This document shows, one piece after another, positions 1 to 8,520 of a stretch of 64,000 bases of DNA. The DNA is taken from the NCBI RefSeq assembly GCF_022802975.1, contig NZ_JAFEVZ010000001.1, positions 1 through 64,000 on the forward strand, in the 5' to 3' direction. The stretch is from Flavobacterium pectinovorum. Its GTDB lineage: Bacteria; Bacteroidota; Bacteroidia; Flavobacteriales; Flavobacteriaceae. The notes below the pieces were generated by a model. It ran no database searches. It was not told the origin of the DNA and saw only the letters and a program-made list of their open reading frames with translations. The position numbers and the translations under genes are program-made. Position 1 is the first letter of the stretch; each line of letters begins with the position of its first letter.

Positions 1-84
1 ACTAGTTAAAGGTCGATGTTTTTTTAAAACTTCTTCTACACAGAGAAGCTTAAACTCATATGAATATTTGACTTTTCGTTCCAT
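1..84 (-). CDS. IS3-family transposase OrfA, N-terminal fragment (partial)
   Basis: Only 28 codons are visible, starting at ATG (84) and running off the window. The peptide begins MERKVKYSYEFKLLCVEE and contains the start of the helix-turn-helix typical of IS3/IS911 OrfA proteins, which bind the element's terminal repeats. The assignment rests on this short N-terminus together with the IS-like terminal sequence just upstream. Whether the gene is complete cannot be seen. Confidence 0.65.
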   Translation of the reverse strand, partial: MERKVKYSYEFKLLCVEEVLKKHRPLTS

Positions 85-127
85 AAAAATGCCCCCAAAT
101 AGTGTCTAACTTTTTGGGGGCAGTTCA
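1..127 (-). mobile_element. End of an IS3-family insertion sequence (continues past the left edge)
   Basis: The minus strand reads from a terminal sequence beginning TGAACTGCCCCCAAAAAG (about 127 inward) into a transposase start at 84. That terminus and the N-terminus encoded behind it fit the IS3-family elements common in Bacteroidetes. A 9-bp hairpin (GCCCCCAAA at 91-99 pairing with TTTGGGGGC at 113-121) lies between the terminus and the start codon and could limit read-in transcription or translation. The other end, the second transposase frame and the target duplication lie outside the window, so intactness cannot be judged. The outer boundary is an estimate. Confidence 0.72.
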
Positions 128-165
128 TTGCGAGACGCTTTTAATTGTTTGCGAAAATTATAGCT

Positions 166-1065
166 TTATGCGTTTAAGGCTTCTACAGTAATTTGTTCGT
201 CGTTTAGCATGCTTTTTAACATGTTTTCAATACCGCTTTTTAAAGTAAATGTTGATGAAGGACAACCGCTGCAGGCACCTTGCAAAATTACTTTGACTAC
301 TTTGTTCTCTTCATTAAAAGAGTCAAAAGCAATGTTTCCGCCGTCTGCAGCTACAGCTGGTTTAACATATTCTTCAAGAATATTAATGATTTGTTGTGAT
401 GTAACATCTAATTTATCAAAAGCTTCATCTTTAGTAATATCATTTTTAGCGGTAGTTTCAAGTAAACTTTCGTCTAAAACAGTTCCGCCATTTTCGATAA
501 ATTGTTTAATAAAAGTTCTTACTTCAAGTGTAATTTCCTGCCAGTCGTTAATATCGTATTTGGTAACAGAAATGTAGTTTTCATCAATAAAAACCTCTTT
601 TACATAAGGGAATCTGAATAATTCTTTCGCTAACGGAGAAGAAGCAGTCTGGTCAATGTTTTTATATTCAACAGCATTTTTAGTAAGCATTCTGCTTACA
701 ACAAATTTTAAAGCAGCCGGATTTGGAGTTGTTTCTCCATAAACAGTAATGGGTTGTTTTTTAGGTTTGCTTTCGTCAATGTTTATGATTACGCCACCTT
801 TGTTTACAAAAGCTTCAATTTGTTCGGCAACCGCTTCCTGTACATCTTCCCATTCTACGATGCTGAATCTTTCAACAGCGATAAAATTTCCTGAAATATA
901 AACTGTTTTTACAAACGGAAGATAAAATAGCTGCTGGGCTAATGGAGACGATTTTGCCTCGTCGATGTTTTTGAATTCAAAGTTTTGATTCTGAGTAATG
1001 AAGTCTTCAAACTCAAATTTTATAATTGTAGGATTTTGAGTTTTTTTTATAATGATTTTTGCCAT
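166..1065 (-). CDS. NifU family Fe-S cluster scaffold protein with two Nfu N-terminal domains
   Basis: Cytosolic scaffold or carrier predicted to hold an Fe-S cluster and pass it to apoproteins. The 299 residues show two tandem Nfu_N-type domains (about 4-95 and 106-198; each has a TQNPTIIKF/TTPNPAALKF opening, an SSPLA motif and an LP/FPYVK motif). A C-terminal NifU domain follows (about 218-299) with the cluster-binding C265-x-x-C268 in GACSGCPSS. Many bacterial Nfu proteins carry one N domain; the duplicated form is a variant I associate with Bacteroidetes. It is divergent from the porP-like gene, and a TAAATTTG box (1082-1089, minus) lies 17 bases before the ATG. Confidence 0.92.
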   Translation of the reverse strand: MAKIIIKKTQNPTIIKFEFEDFITQNQNFEFKNIDEAKSSPLAQQLFYLPFVKTVYISGNFIAVERFSIVEWEDVQEAVAEQIEAFVNKGGVIINIDESKPKKQPITVYGETTPNPAALKFVVSRMLTKNAVEYKNIDQTASSPLAKELFRFPYVKEVFIDENYISVTKYDINDWQEITLEVRTFIKQFIENGGTVLDESLLETTAKNDITKDEAFDKLDVTSQQIINILEEYVKPAVAADGGNIAFDSFNEENKVVKVILQGACSGCPSSTFTLKSGIENMLKSMLNDEQITVEALNA

Positions 1066-1111
1066 CTTTGTTTAATTTTTACAAATTTAATAAAGTTATT
1101 TACTAATTATC

Positions 1112-1119
1112 TATATTTG
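1112..1119 (+). promoter_or_regulatory. Candidate -7 box (TATATTTG) for the PorP/SprF gene
   Basis: TATATTTG matches the Bacteroidetes -7 consensus TAnnTTTG. It lies about 93 bases before the ATG at 1212. No clear TTG -33 box is present, so support is moderate to weak. Confidence 0.35.
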
Positions 1120-1211
1120 GCCTTTTAATAAAAGAATTAAGATTTCTTTTGTAATAAGTTCTTGTTAAATTTTCTTAAAGTTGTAAATAAACCCCCCAAA
1201 TATTTATCTTC

Positions 1212-2201
1212 ATGAAATTAAATTTCAAAATTTTATTCGTTACCATTATGGTTTCCTTTTATTCGTATTCGCAAGAAGGGATTCCGGTATATTCAGATTA
1301 CTTGTCTGATAATTATTATTTGATTCATCCCTCTATGGCTGGTGCGGCTAATTGTGCAAAAATAAGGCTGACCGCAAGAAAACAATGGTTTGGCGAGGAT
1401 GAAGCCCCATCTTTGCAAACCTTAAGTTTTAACGGTAGAATTGGCGAAAAATCCGGTGGCGGAATTATTGTTTTTAATGATAAGAACGGTTATCATTCTC
1501 AAAAAGGAGTAAAACTTACTTATGCACATCATATTATGTTTTCAAGAAGTGAACTGGATTTAAATCAGCTTTCTTTTGGTATCAGTGGAGGCTTAATTCA
1601 GAGTCAACTTGATGAAACGTCGTTTGGAGGAACTTTTGATCCAATCATTTTTGGAACCATTCAAAACGATTCTTATTTTAATGTTGATGTAGGAGCCTCT
1701 TATAACTATTTAAATTTTTATGCTCACGCAACTGTTCAGGGACTTATAGAAACCAGAAGAAAATTATATACTGATTATGAAATAGATAATTTGAGAAAAT
1801 TTTTATTGAGTACTGGTTATGTTTTTGGAAAAAAAGAAAGTATTACCTGGGAGCCTTCGATTTTGTTTCAATTGTTTGATCAAACTAAAGAAAAATCAAT
1901 TGACCTGAATTTAAAAGCTTATAAAAATATGGACTTTGGAAGTGTATGGGCAGCATTGTCTTACAGAAGAAGTTTTGATGTAACACGGTATAACGCAGGT
2001 AGCGAAACTCAGGATCAAAAGCTACAATATATTACTCCGATTGTTGGGGTAAATTATAAAAAATTCATGTTTGCCTATACCTATTCAAAAGTAACCGGTG
2101 ATGTAAAATTTGATACAGGCGGTTATCATCAGATCACTCTTGGGATTAATTTGTTTTGTACAAAAGAACGTTACGATTGCGAGTGCCCTGCAATTAATTA
2201 A
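1212..2201 (+). CDS. PorP/SprF family type IX secretion system membrane protein
   Basis: Outer-membrane protein family linked to type IX secretion and gliding; members are often paired with substrates carrying the type B sorting domain. The 329-residue protein has a signal peptide (about 1-20, ending SYSQ) and the family's N-terminal motif with SDNYYLIHPSMAGAA followed by RLTARKQWFG. Alternating beta strands run to the C-terminus, as expected for a barrel. A large type B substrate is encoded elsewhere (44100-47474), but no adjacent adhesin is present here. The next gene begins 12 bases downstream, so the two may be cotranscribed. Which secreted partner it serves is not visible. Confidence 0.88.
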   Translation: MKLNFKILFVTIMVSFYSYSQEGIPVYSDYLSDNYYLIHPSMAGAANCAKIRLTARKQWFGEDEAPSLQTLSFNGRIGEKSGGGIIVFNDKNGYHSQKGVKLTYAHHIMFSRSELDLNQLSFGISGGLIQSQLDETSFGGTFDPIIFGTIQNDSYFNVDVGASYNYLNFYAHATVQGLIETRRKLYTDYEIDNLRKFLLSTGYVFGKKESITWEPSILFQLFDQTKEKSIDLNLKAYKNMDFGSVWAALSYRRSFDVTRYNAGSETQDQKLQYITPIVGVNYKKFMFAYTYSKVTGDVKFDTGGYHQITLGINLFCTKERYDCECPAIN

Positions 2202-2213
2202 ATTTAGATTTTC

Positions 2214-2732
2214 ATGTTAATAAAAGCTGTAAATGGTAAATCTCCTTCAATTCCTGATGATTGTTACGTTGCTGAAAATGCAACTATTGTTGGCGATGTA
2301 ACTTTCGGTGACTTATGCAGTGTTTGGTTTAATGCTGTAATTAGAGGCGATGTCAATTTTATTAAAATTGGTAATAAAGTCAATATTCAGGACGGTGCGA
2401 TCATTCATTGCACTTATCAAAAACATCCAACCATTATTGGTAATAATGTTTCAATAGGGCACAACGCGATAGTTCACGGATGTACAATTCATGACAATGT
2501 TTTGATTGGAATGGGTGCTATCGTAATGGATAATTGTGTTGTTGAAAGTAATTCGATTATTGCTGCCGGAGCCGTTTTAACACAAAACACAATAGTAACT
2601 TCAGGTAGTATTTACGCCGGTGTCCCTGCTAAAAAAGTAAAAGATATCGATCAGTCAGATTTTGCGGGAGAAATTGAGCGTATTTCTAATAATTATGTAA
2701 TGTACTCAGGCTGGTTTAAAACTGAAGAATAA
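2214..2732 (+). CDS. Gamma-class carbonic anhydrase family protein
   Basis: Left-handed beta-helix protein of 172 residues with hexapeptide repeats throughout. The three predicted zinc-ligand histidines are visible: H65 (AIIHC), H83 (IGHN) and H88 (IVHGC), matching the gamma-carbonic anhydrase/YrdA pattern. It may hydrate CO2 or act as a metal-binding acyltransferase-like relative; several YrdA-type proteins have little measured activity. The start follows the porP-like stop by 12 bases. A strong hairpin terminator follows the gene. Confidence 0.9.
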   Translation: MLIKAVNGKSPSIPDDCYVAENATIVGDVTFGDLCSVWFNAVIRGDVNFIKIGNKVNIQDGAIIHCTYQKHPTIIGNNVSIGHNAIVHGCTIHDNVLIGMGAIVMDNCVVESNSIIAAGAVLTQNTIVTSGSIYAGVPAKKVKDIDQSDFAGEIERISNNYVMYSGWFKTEE

Positions 2733-2761
2733 CAGTAAAAACCGAAAATCACAAAAAATAT

Positions 2762-2809
2762 AAAATCCAAATTCCAATGAAGTTCAAACTATATTGGAAT
2801 TTGGATTTT
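2762..2809. terminator. Strong intrinsic terminator between convergent genes
   Basis: A perfect 17-bp stem (2762-2778 with 2793-2809, built on AATCCAAATTCCAAT) has a 14-base loop and a long T run to about 2815. It ends the carbonic anhydrase transcript and may also act on the opposite strand for the LytTR gene. Confidence 0.9.
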
Positions 2810-2829
2810 TTTTTTGAAATTTTAAAAAA

Positions 2830-3543
2830 TCATAAATTGATTCTTTCGAAAAAAGCATTTTTATAGCTTTCACTAATCGGAATTCGTTTGTCGCTAATCA
2901 AAACCTTATTTTTTTGTATGGATTTTACATGTTTGATGTTGATGATGTAGGATCTGTGAATTCTCGAAAAACCTTTATTGAAAAGTAAATTTTCTAATTT
3001 TATCAAGCTAATCAAAGTAAGGGTGAATTTGTTATCTGTAGTGTAAATTTTCACATAATCTTTTAAACCTTCGATAAATAAAATATCCGAAAAATTCATT
3101 TTTACATTTTCATATTCTGCTCTTACAAACATAAAATCCTGTTCTAACTCAGGTACTGTTGTATTTTCTGAAATAGCCTGAACCGTTGGAGGAATTAAAA
3201 TTTGCTGTGCTCTGACTACAGATTTTAAAAATCGGTGAAACGGAATTGGTTTTACTAAATAATCTACTGCACCAAGGTTAAAACCTTCAACTGCATAATC
3301 CGAATAAGCAGTTGTAAAAATAATCAAAGGCTTTTTTTCGATAGTATTTAAAAATTCAATCCCGGAAAAATGAGGCATCTGAATGTCCAGAAAAATTAAA
3401 TCTACATTGTTTTGATTGATAAAAGATACCGCATCAATTGCATTATTGAAAGTGCTGATTAATTCTAATGAATCTACTTTGCCAACAAAATCTTTTAGCA
3501 AATCTACTGCTAAAGGTTCATCATCTATAATTACACATTTCAT
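2830..3543 (-). CDS. LytTR-family response regulator transcription factor
   Basis: DNA-binding response regulator of 237 residues. The receiver domain (about 1-120) has acidic residues at IIDDEP and the phosphoacceptor D53 in LIFLDIQMP, with a Lys at VDYLVKPI. A C-terminal LytTR domain (about 135-235) contains FIEGLKDYVKIYT and FSRIHRSYIINI. It lies downstream of the LytS-type kinase at 3661-4767, its probable partner. A 117-base gap holds a separate -7-like box (TACTTTTG, 3579-3586 minus), so it may also have its own promoter. The same box occurs before the first gene of the cluster. Confidence 0.93.
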   Translation of the reverse strand: MKCVIIDDEPLAVDLLKDFVGKVDSLELISTFNNAIDAVSFINQNNVDLIFLDIQMPHFSGIEFLNTIEKKPLIIFTTAYSDYAVEGFNLGAVDYLVKPIPFHRFLKSVVRAQQILIPPTVQAISENTTVPELEQDFMFVRAEYENVKMNFSDILFIEGLKDYVKIYTTDNKFTLTLISLIKLENLLFNKGFSRIHRSYIINIKHVKSIQKNKVLISDKRIPISESYKNAFFERINL

Positions 3544-3660
3544 CTGTTTAGATTTAAAATTTAATAAATTGGTCAGGTCAAAAGTAGTTTTAAACGAAAG
3601 ACTTGCATTTTAAAATTTAGTTAAAATATTAAATAAGTCAATTTTGTTTAAAGCTGATTT

Positions 3661-4767
3661 TTATTGCATGTCAGTTTGAATTTTGTCTAATTTTAAATTT
3701 AAATGTACACGGTAATATTGGCTATCTTGTTTTATAGTCAATTCATGTGCGTTTGGGTAAAGTAAATCCAGCCTGTTTTGAATGTTTGCTAATCCGATGC
3801 CTGAATTTTCAGGATCTTTCACGTAGTTTTCGATTGTGTTTTCTATCCAAAAATCGAGGTCATTTTCAAAGATAATAATCTTAATTTTTACATGGGTAGC
3901 TCCTTTATAATCAGTTCCGTATTTAAAAGCATTTTCAATAAATGAAATTAATAATAAAGGTTCGATGAATTTATTTTTTGTATCTCCGTGAACGTTTATA
4001 ACAATGTCTTCAATGTTATTAAGCCTCAATTTTTGTAATTCGATATAGTTCTGAATGTAATTGATTTCTTTTTCTAAAGCCACCGTTTTATTGTCTGTTT
4101 CATACAGCATATACCGCATTAATTCAGATAATGTCACGATGGCATCAGGGACCAAATCAGATTTTTTGTGAGCCAAAGAATAGATACTGTTCAGAGAATT
4201 AAAAAGAAAATGCGGATTGGTCTGTTTTCTCAAATAATTTAATTCAGTATTTGTTCTATGTGTTTCGGCTATTAATTTGTTTTGTTGATTTTGATAAAAT
4301 TCTGTCAGGGTTCTAATAATAGCACTAATGGCTGTAATTAAAAGATAAAAAAATGATGGGCCTATTTTAAAAAAAAGAGGCTGCTTATGTGAAGGAATTC
4401 TTGTGTCTCGAATAAACATTTCGGTCTCCTTGGGCATCATTTTGGGAGGCATCATACTTTGAGGTCTCAAATGATTAAATTCCGGAAAAAAATAATTGAT
4501 TCGGATTATCATGAAGAATAGAATCAGTGCCAGTATAAAGACAAAATAAAGCCAGTATTTTTTTTCCAAAAGTAAAATTGGTACCAGATAAAAATAATTC
4601 AGATAAAATAAAATAATCCCTGTTGTCCATTGTACATAGAAATCACTATTGATTCTAAAAGGGCTTTCGTAAAATTGAATTAATGAGGTCAATATAAAGA
4701 AAGTCCATATAGTAACATGGAATAAGATTTTATTTGAATTTGTATTTTTAAGGGTACCGATATTCAT
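3661..4767 (-). CDS. LytS/YehU-type sensor histidine kinase
   Basis: Inner-membrane sensor kinase of 368 residues. Four hydrophobic segments (about 16-32, 48-67, 72-90, 136-155) precede the His_kinase domain, with phosphoacceptor H186 in TNPHFLFNSLN. The ATPase part has SFIENAFKYG and GIGLANIQNRL. A Met/Pro-rich stretch around 101-113 lies between segments 3 and 4, on a loop whose side of the membrane is unknown. The ATG immediately follows the TAA of the DUF4907 gene (zero spacing), so translation is probably coupled. The partner is the LytTR regulator downstream. The signal sensed is unknown. Confidence 0.93.
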   Translation of the reverse strand: MNIGTLKNTNSNKILFHVTIWTFFILTSLIQFYESPFRINSDFYVQWTTGIILFYLNYFYLVPILLLEKKYWLYFVFILALILFFMIIRINYFFPEFNHLRPQSMMPPKMMPKETEMFIRDTRIPSHKQPLFFKIGPSFFYLLITAISAIIRTLTEFYQNQQNKLIAETHRTNTELNYLRKQTNPHFLFNSLNSIYSLAHKKSDLVPDAIVTLSELMRYMLYETDNKTVALEKEINYIQNYIELQKLRLNNIEDIVINVHGDTKNKFIEPLLLISFIENAFKYGTDYKGATHVKIKIIIFENDLDFWIENTIENYVKDPENSGIGLANIQNRLDLLYPNAHELTIKQDSQYYRVHLNLKLDKIQTDMQ

Positions 4768-5106
4768 TTACATTTTTATTTTTAATAAAATTAAATCATT
4801 TTTGGTTACCGATGGAGAGGTGTTTTGATTGAGTTTTTTTACGACTAAAGCAGCTACTTTTAATGCATCATCTTCTGATTTAAAACTTTTAGTGTTGCTA
4901 ATAACCGGAATAATACTCTGCCTGATTAGAATTTTGTCTTTGTATGAAATCGTATATCCCCATCCGGATGCTGTTTTTATAGATTTAGTTTGAAGTGATT
5001 CTTTCTTTTTACAAGTGGTTAACAGCAGAAAAAATACAATAATGGGCAAATTCTTCCGGAATAATCTCCGGAAGAATTTTAGATTTTGGGCATTAATTAT
5101 CATCAT
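4768..5106 (-). CDS. DUF4907 family lipoprotein
   Basis: Small exported protein of about 112 residues from the start at 5106 (ATGATG; 5103 is the alternative). A hydrophobic segment ends in LLLTTC, a lipobox-like site near residue 32, preceded by an Arg/Lys-rich stretch. The rest matches the DUF4907 pattern: WGYTI, RQSIIPVI, F-x-SEDDALKVA, PSVTKNDL. The open frame extends to 5163, but that would overlap the Kelch gene by 70 bases. The internal starts overlap its stop by only 11-14 bases and place the signal sequence near the N-terminus. Function unknown; position next to the Kelch protein and kinase suggests a shared role. Confidence 0.75.
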   Translation of the reverse strand: MMIINAQNLKFFRRLFRKNLPIIVFFLLLTTCKKKESLQTKSIKTASGWGYTISYKDKILIRQSIIPVISNTKSFKSEDDALKVAALVVKKLNQNTSPSVTKNDLILLKIKM

Positions 5107-6100
5107 CGTTTTGTGCTTCAAGCGGTTTAAACTCCCAGGCATCATCAAAATAAGTTGAGCCAATTCGTCCTAACATTAAAAACCCTCTGTTATTAATGGC
5201 AAAACCTACGGCATCAGTTCTCGTAGCACCTTCAAGTGGAGTTCTTTCGACCCAGATATCGGTAGAAGGATTATATTCCCATACTGTTCTGATTCCTTCA
5301 CCACCTACAACATAGCCTAATCCGTTCAGACTGAAGCTTGAAGCGTTTGTACGGATTATCGCATAGTCGTTATTCCAGCTGTAATCATCGTCATCATCCT
5401 GATCAATGTCACGTTTTCTGGTCCAGGCATCAGTTGAGGGATCAAATTCCCAAAAATCTTCCTGATTGATTCCGTTATTGGCACCAGTACCTAAATAGGC
5501 TTTGTCGTTTATTATAAAAACAGTAGCATTACGTCTTTTGTTTCCGCTAAAACCGCTAACTAATGTCCAGGTATTGGCAGTGTCATTGTATTGATAAAAA
5601 TCTTTTAAATAATTTCCATCATACCCTGTTCCAAAATAAGCTTTTCCACCCACCTGAAAACCAACTGCTCCATAACGTCCAGATCCGGAAAAATCAGTTT
5701 TTTGTGTCCATGAATTACTGCCTGGGTCGTATTGATAAAAATCTTTCAGTTTATTGGTTCCGTCGTATCCAAGGCCTATGTATCCTTTTTCGTTTAATGC
5801 AAAACTAGAGGCAGAGCTTCTTCCTATTCCGATAAAATCAGCTTTTTGTTCCCAATAATCACCGTTTGAGTTATAAGCCCATAAGTCTTTTAAATATTCG
5901 TCCCCCGTATAACCGGTAGTAATGTAAGCATAATCTCCAATAACAAAACTGGTTGCACTAGATCTGGCCGGTCCGTCAAATGATGATTTTTTAATCCAGT
6001 TTCCTACTAATTCATCTTCCTCGTCATCGTTACTGCAGCCTGTAAAAAACAGACTTGAAAATAGTGCCGCGAATAATATTCCTTTTTTTAAATTATTCAT
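5093..6100 (-). CDS. Kelch-repeat lipoprotein
   Basis: Exported lipoprotein of 335 residues. The signal peptide ends in FFTGC (Cys22 is the lipidation site), followed by an acidic linker SNDDEEDE that may favour surface export, as acidic lipoprotein signals do in some Bacteroidetes. The body is about six Kelch-type blades, each with patterns such as SSASSFALN-GYIGLGYDG-KDFYQYD-W. It is predicted to form a beta-propeller for protein or carbohydrate binding. Catalytic residues of galactose oxidase are not evident. It sits between the outer-membrane barrel gene and DUF4907/kinase genes; its 3' end overlaps DUF4907. Confidence 0.85.
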   Translation of the reverse strand: MNNLKKGILFAALFSSLFFTGCSNDDEEDELVGNWIKKSSFDGPARSSATSFVIGDYAYITTGYTGDEYLKDLWAYNSNGDYWEQKADFIGIGRSSASSFALNEKGYIGLGYDGTNKLKDFYQYDPGSNSWTQKTDFSGSGRYGAVGFQVGGKAYFGTGYDGNYLKDFYQYNDTANTWTLVSGFSGNKRRNATVFIINDKAYLGTGANNGINQEDFWEFDPSTDAWTRKRDIDQDDDDDYSWNNDYAIIRTNASSFSLNGLGYVVGGEGIRTVWEYNPSTDIWVERTPLEGATRTDAVGFAINNRGFLMLGRIGSTYFDDAWEFKPLEAQNDDDN

Positions 6101-6116
6101 AGTGTATTAAATTTAT

Positions 6117-6959
6117 TTATTGTTTGTATTTGATCCCAATGCTTAAAATGTATCCGTCTCCGGTATTAAAATCATATAGTTTATGATTGTTTTCGTCCAA
6201 AAGATTATATTTTTTGTCAAAATCATAACCGGCTTTGAAATTTATAAACCAGTTTTTATCCATATTTCTTTCATATTCAAGAGCAGTTGTCATTTGAGAT
6301 GTGCTGATTTTTGCTGCTGTATTGTACAAAGCAAGAGATTTATCCAAATTGTAAAAACTGCCATTGAAGCTGTTGCTTAAACTAAATGTGTTTCGTTCAT
6401 TGTTAGAATATGATATTTTAGAATTCGGAAAACCTATTAATAAACTGCTTTGATTGTTTATTTTACCCGAAAATGATAACGAAGGCATGAATTTTGGCAA
6501 ACCGAAAATTGTTGATCTTTCGAAACCAATATGTAAAGCTATTTTTGAATTTAACTGCTGATTCAATTGAAAACTCCCTAATACATTCAAATCTGAAATG
6601 CCTAAATTTTGCTGAAAATTAAGGGTTGGTGTAAGGGCTAAATTCAATTTGGTCGCATCAGAAATTTTATGCGAAATCTCAAATTTGTTTTCAATCCGAT
6701 TAAACTGATTCAGATTTTCAAAATAATCATAAGTTCCAGCTTCGTATTTTACTTTAAGATTTGTGTATGATGTTGTATTTGTAATTTCATTTTTATCGTC
6801 TATTTTTTTAGAAATAAATAGGCGGGCATTAGCTTGATTGAAATTAATTTTCTCTGTTGATTCAGTCTTTAAATTAAAATCCACAGAAAGCTTTTCCTGA
6901 GCTTTCATGCTAAAAGTGCAAACTAAAAATGCCAACCAAACTAAAACCTTTATTTTCAT
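6117..6959 (-). CDS. Putative outer-membrane beta-barrel protein (DUF6268-like)
   Basis: A 280-residue protein if translated from the ATG at 6959. The upstream in-frame ATG (6992) would put 11 residues before an otherwise perfect signal peptide (MKIKVLVWLAFLVCTFSMKAQ). After the signal, amphipathic beta strands with aromatic ends run to the C-terminus (LSIGIKYKQ), as in small outer-membrane barrels; it resembles DUF6268 proteins. It is the first gene of the minus-strand cluster with Kelch, DUF4907, LytS and LytTR genes. A TACTTTTG -7-like box at 6977-6984 lies 17 bases before this start, which also favours it. Function unknown. Confidence 0.72.
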   Translation of the reverse strand: MKIKVLVWLAFLVCTFSMKAQEKLSVDFNLKTESTEKINFNQANARLFISKKIDDKNEITNTTSYTNLKVKYEAGTYDYFENLNQFNRIENKFEISHKISDATKLNLALTPTLNFQQNLGISDLNVLGSFQLNQQLNSKIALHIGFERSTIFGLPKFMPSLSFSGKINNQSSLLIGFPNSKISYSNNERNTFSLSNSFNGSFYNLDKSLALYNTAAKISTSQMTTALEYERNMDKNWFINFKAGYDFDKKYNLLDENNHKLYDFNTGDGYILSIGIKYKQ

Positions 6960-6976
6960 TACTTTTTTAATTGGCT

Positions 6977-6984
6977 CAAAAGTA
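6977..6984 (-). promoter_or_regulatory. Candidate -7 box of the barrel-Kelch-LytS cluster
   Basis: TACTTTTG on the minus strand fits TAnnTTTG. The 11-mer TCAAAAGTAGT (plus-strand reading) that contains it recurs at 3578-3588 before the LytTR gene. No TTG -33 box is evident at either copy. Confidence 0.4.
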
Positions 6985-7147
6985 GTGGGCAACCTGTTTT
7001 AAAAAAAAGAAGATATATGTATGGGGGTTTTTGATAGACTAAATGGCAATTTAGCGGGCTTAATGAATTATTTGCCTGTCAAAGCATGTTGTAGATAACT
7101 TTATGCTTTCTATAGGCTAAAAACACTGGGTTGTATATGTTATAGTG

Positions 7148-7175
7148 TTGTCCAGAATTGTGCCTTTTATATTTG
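7148..7175 (+). promoter_or_regulatory. Promoter of the DUF4270 gene
   Basis: TTG (7148-7150), 17 bases, then TATATTTG (7168-7175), matching the Bacteroidetes promoter TTG-N17..23-TAnnTTTG. It lies 16 bases before the ATG at 7192, implying a very short leader. Confidence 0.6.
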
Positions 7176-7191
7176 TCCAAAAAATTGGATT

Positions 7192-8520
7192 ATGTATAAG
7201 TATATATTGATGTTGTTTTTTGCCTTTGCAATAGTTTCGTGCGGTACAGACACAGATGCAGGAGAGTTTGTTGTTGGATCTGATTATTTGGCAGTAAATA
7301 ACAAAGTGATTTTAATTGACACGGTTACGGTCGAAATGGCTACAATAAATTTCGATTCTCTTATCACGTCTAATCAAAGCAGAATTTTGGTTGGGAACTA
7401 TGATGATCCTCTTTTCGGAAAAGTAAAATCAAACAGTTATTTTCAATTGGCATCAGATTCTTACAGTTTGGTTAGCGGGGCATCAGATACTGAGGCTACA
7501 AATTATGTTTTTGATTCTATTTCCATGATTTTAAAATATGATAATTATTATTACGGTGATACGACAAAAGTACAAACGTTTAATATTCATCGATTAATTC
7601 AAAAAGTCAAACCAAACACAGATGATGATTCTTTTTATAATAATTCGGCGCTGAATTATAGTCCCGAAAGTTTAGGGACTATTTCATATAAACCCAGACC
7701 AACAGAAAAAGATTCTATCAATATTAAAATGGATGCTGCTTTTGGACAAGCACTTTTTCAAAGATTTAAGCAAAGGGATATTACAGATTTTGATAGTTTT
7801 TCTGAGTATTTAAAAGGACTTGTACTTGTTCCTTCAACAGAAAATTCGTCAAGTGTTATTGGGTTTGCTTTAACCAGCAAAGTGAGGCTTTATTATTCAA
7901 AATATTTAAGTGGTACCGATACTGAAACTTCCTATGTAAAAGATTTTACTTTTTTGGATGCCACGAAACAATTCAATGCTATTTCACTTGATAAAACGGG
8001 TACGCTGATTCAAAATTTACCAGCTTCAAGCAGCAAATTATCAAGTTTGTTAACCAATAATCAGGGATATATACAATCAGGAACGGGGGTAGCGTGCAGA
8101 ATTGATTTTCCGAACATAAAACAACTGCGATATATTTCAGATAAAGGTGCGATCGTTGATGCCGAATTGATTTTAAAACCTGTTAATAATACGTATTCCG
8201 AAAAATTTCCCTTGTCAGATTCATTACGCGTATTTGTTGCAGATAAATTAAACAGGATTAGTGGTACTTTAAATAGTTCATCAGGGACTGCACTATATGC
8301 TAACCTTAATAAGCAAAGTGATGAATTTAATGAAAATGTTCAGTACTCATTATCCGTTGGGAATTTTTTACAAAAAGAAATGCTCAGACAATCAGATTCT
8401 AGATCTTCTCTGGTTTTAGTTTTGCCTAATATTGCCAAGGCAGTTAACAGACTTGTTTTGGGTGATCAAAAACATTTAAACAATAAAATCCAATTGAAAA
8501 TTTACTACATCTCTTATTAA
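7192..8520 (+). CDS. DUF4270 family lipoprotein
   Basis: Exported protein of 442 residues. The signal peptide MYKYILMLFFAFAIVSC gives a lipobox cysteine at residue 17, and the following GEFVVGSDYL and DTVTVEMATINFDSLITSN-x-SRILVGNYDDPLFG segments are hallmarks of DUF4270. The remainder is mostly beta strand with an ASSKLSSLL patch. The function is not established; family members are outer-membrane lipoproteins found across Bacteroidetes. The downstream outer-membrane protein gene starts directly after the stop (TAAATG), so the pair is probably cotranscribed and coupled. Confidence 0.87.
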   Translation: MYKYILMLFFAFAIVSCGTDTDAGEFVVGSDYLAVNNKVILIDTVTVEMATINFDSLITSNQSRILVGNYDDPLFGKVKSNSYFQLASDSYSLVSGASDTEATNYVFDSISMILKYDNYYYGDTTKVQTFNIHRLIQKVKPNTDDDSFYNNSALNYSPESLGTISYKPRPTEKDSINIKMDAAFGQALFQRFKQRDITDFDSFSEYLKGLVLVPSTENSSSVIGFALTSKVRLYYSKYLSGTDTETSYVKDFTFLDATKQFNAISLDKTGTLIQNLPASSSKLSSLLTNNQGYIQSGTGVACRIDFPNIKQLRYISDKGAIVDAELILKPVNNTYSEKFPLSDSLRVFVADKLNRISGTLNSSSGTALYANLNKQSDEFNENVQYSLSVGNFLQKEMLRQSDSRSSLVLVLPNIAKAVNRLVLGDQKHLNNKIQLKIYYISY

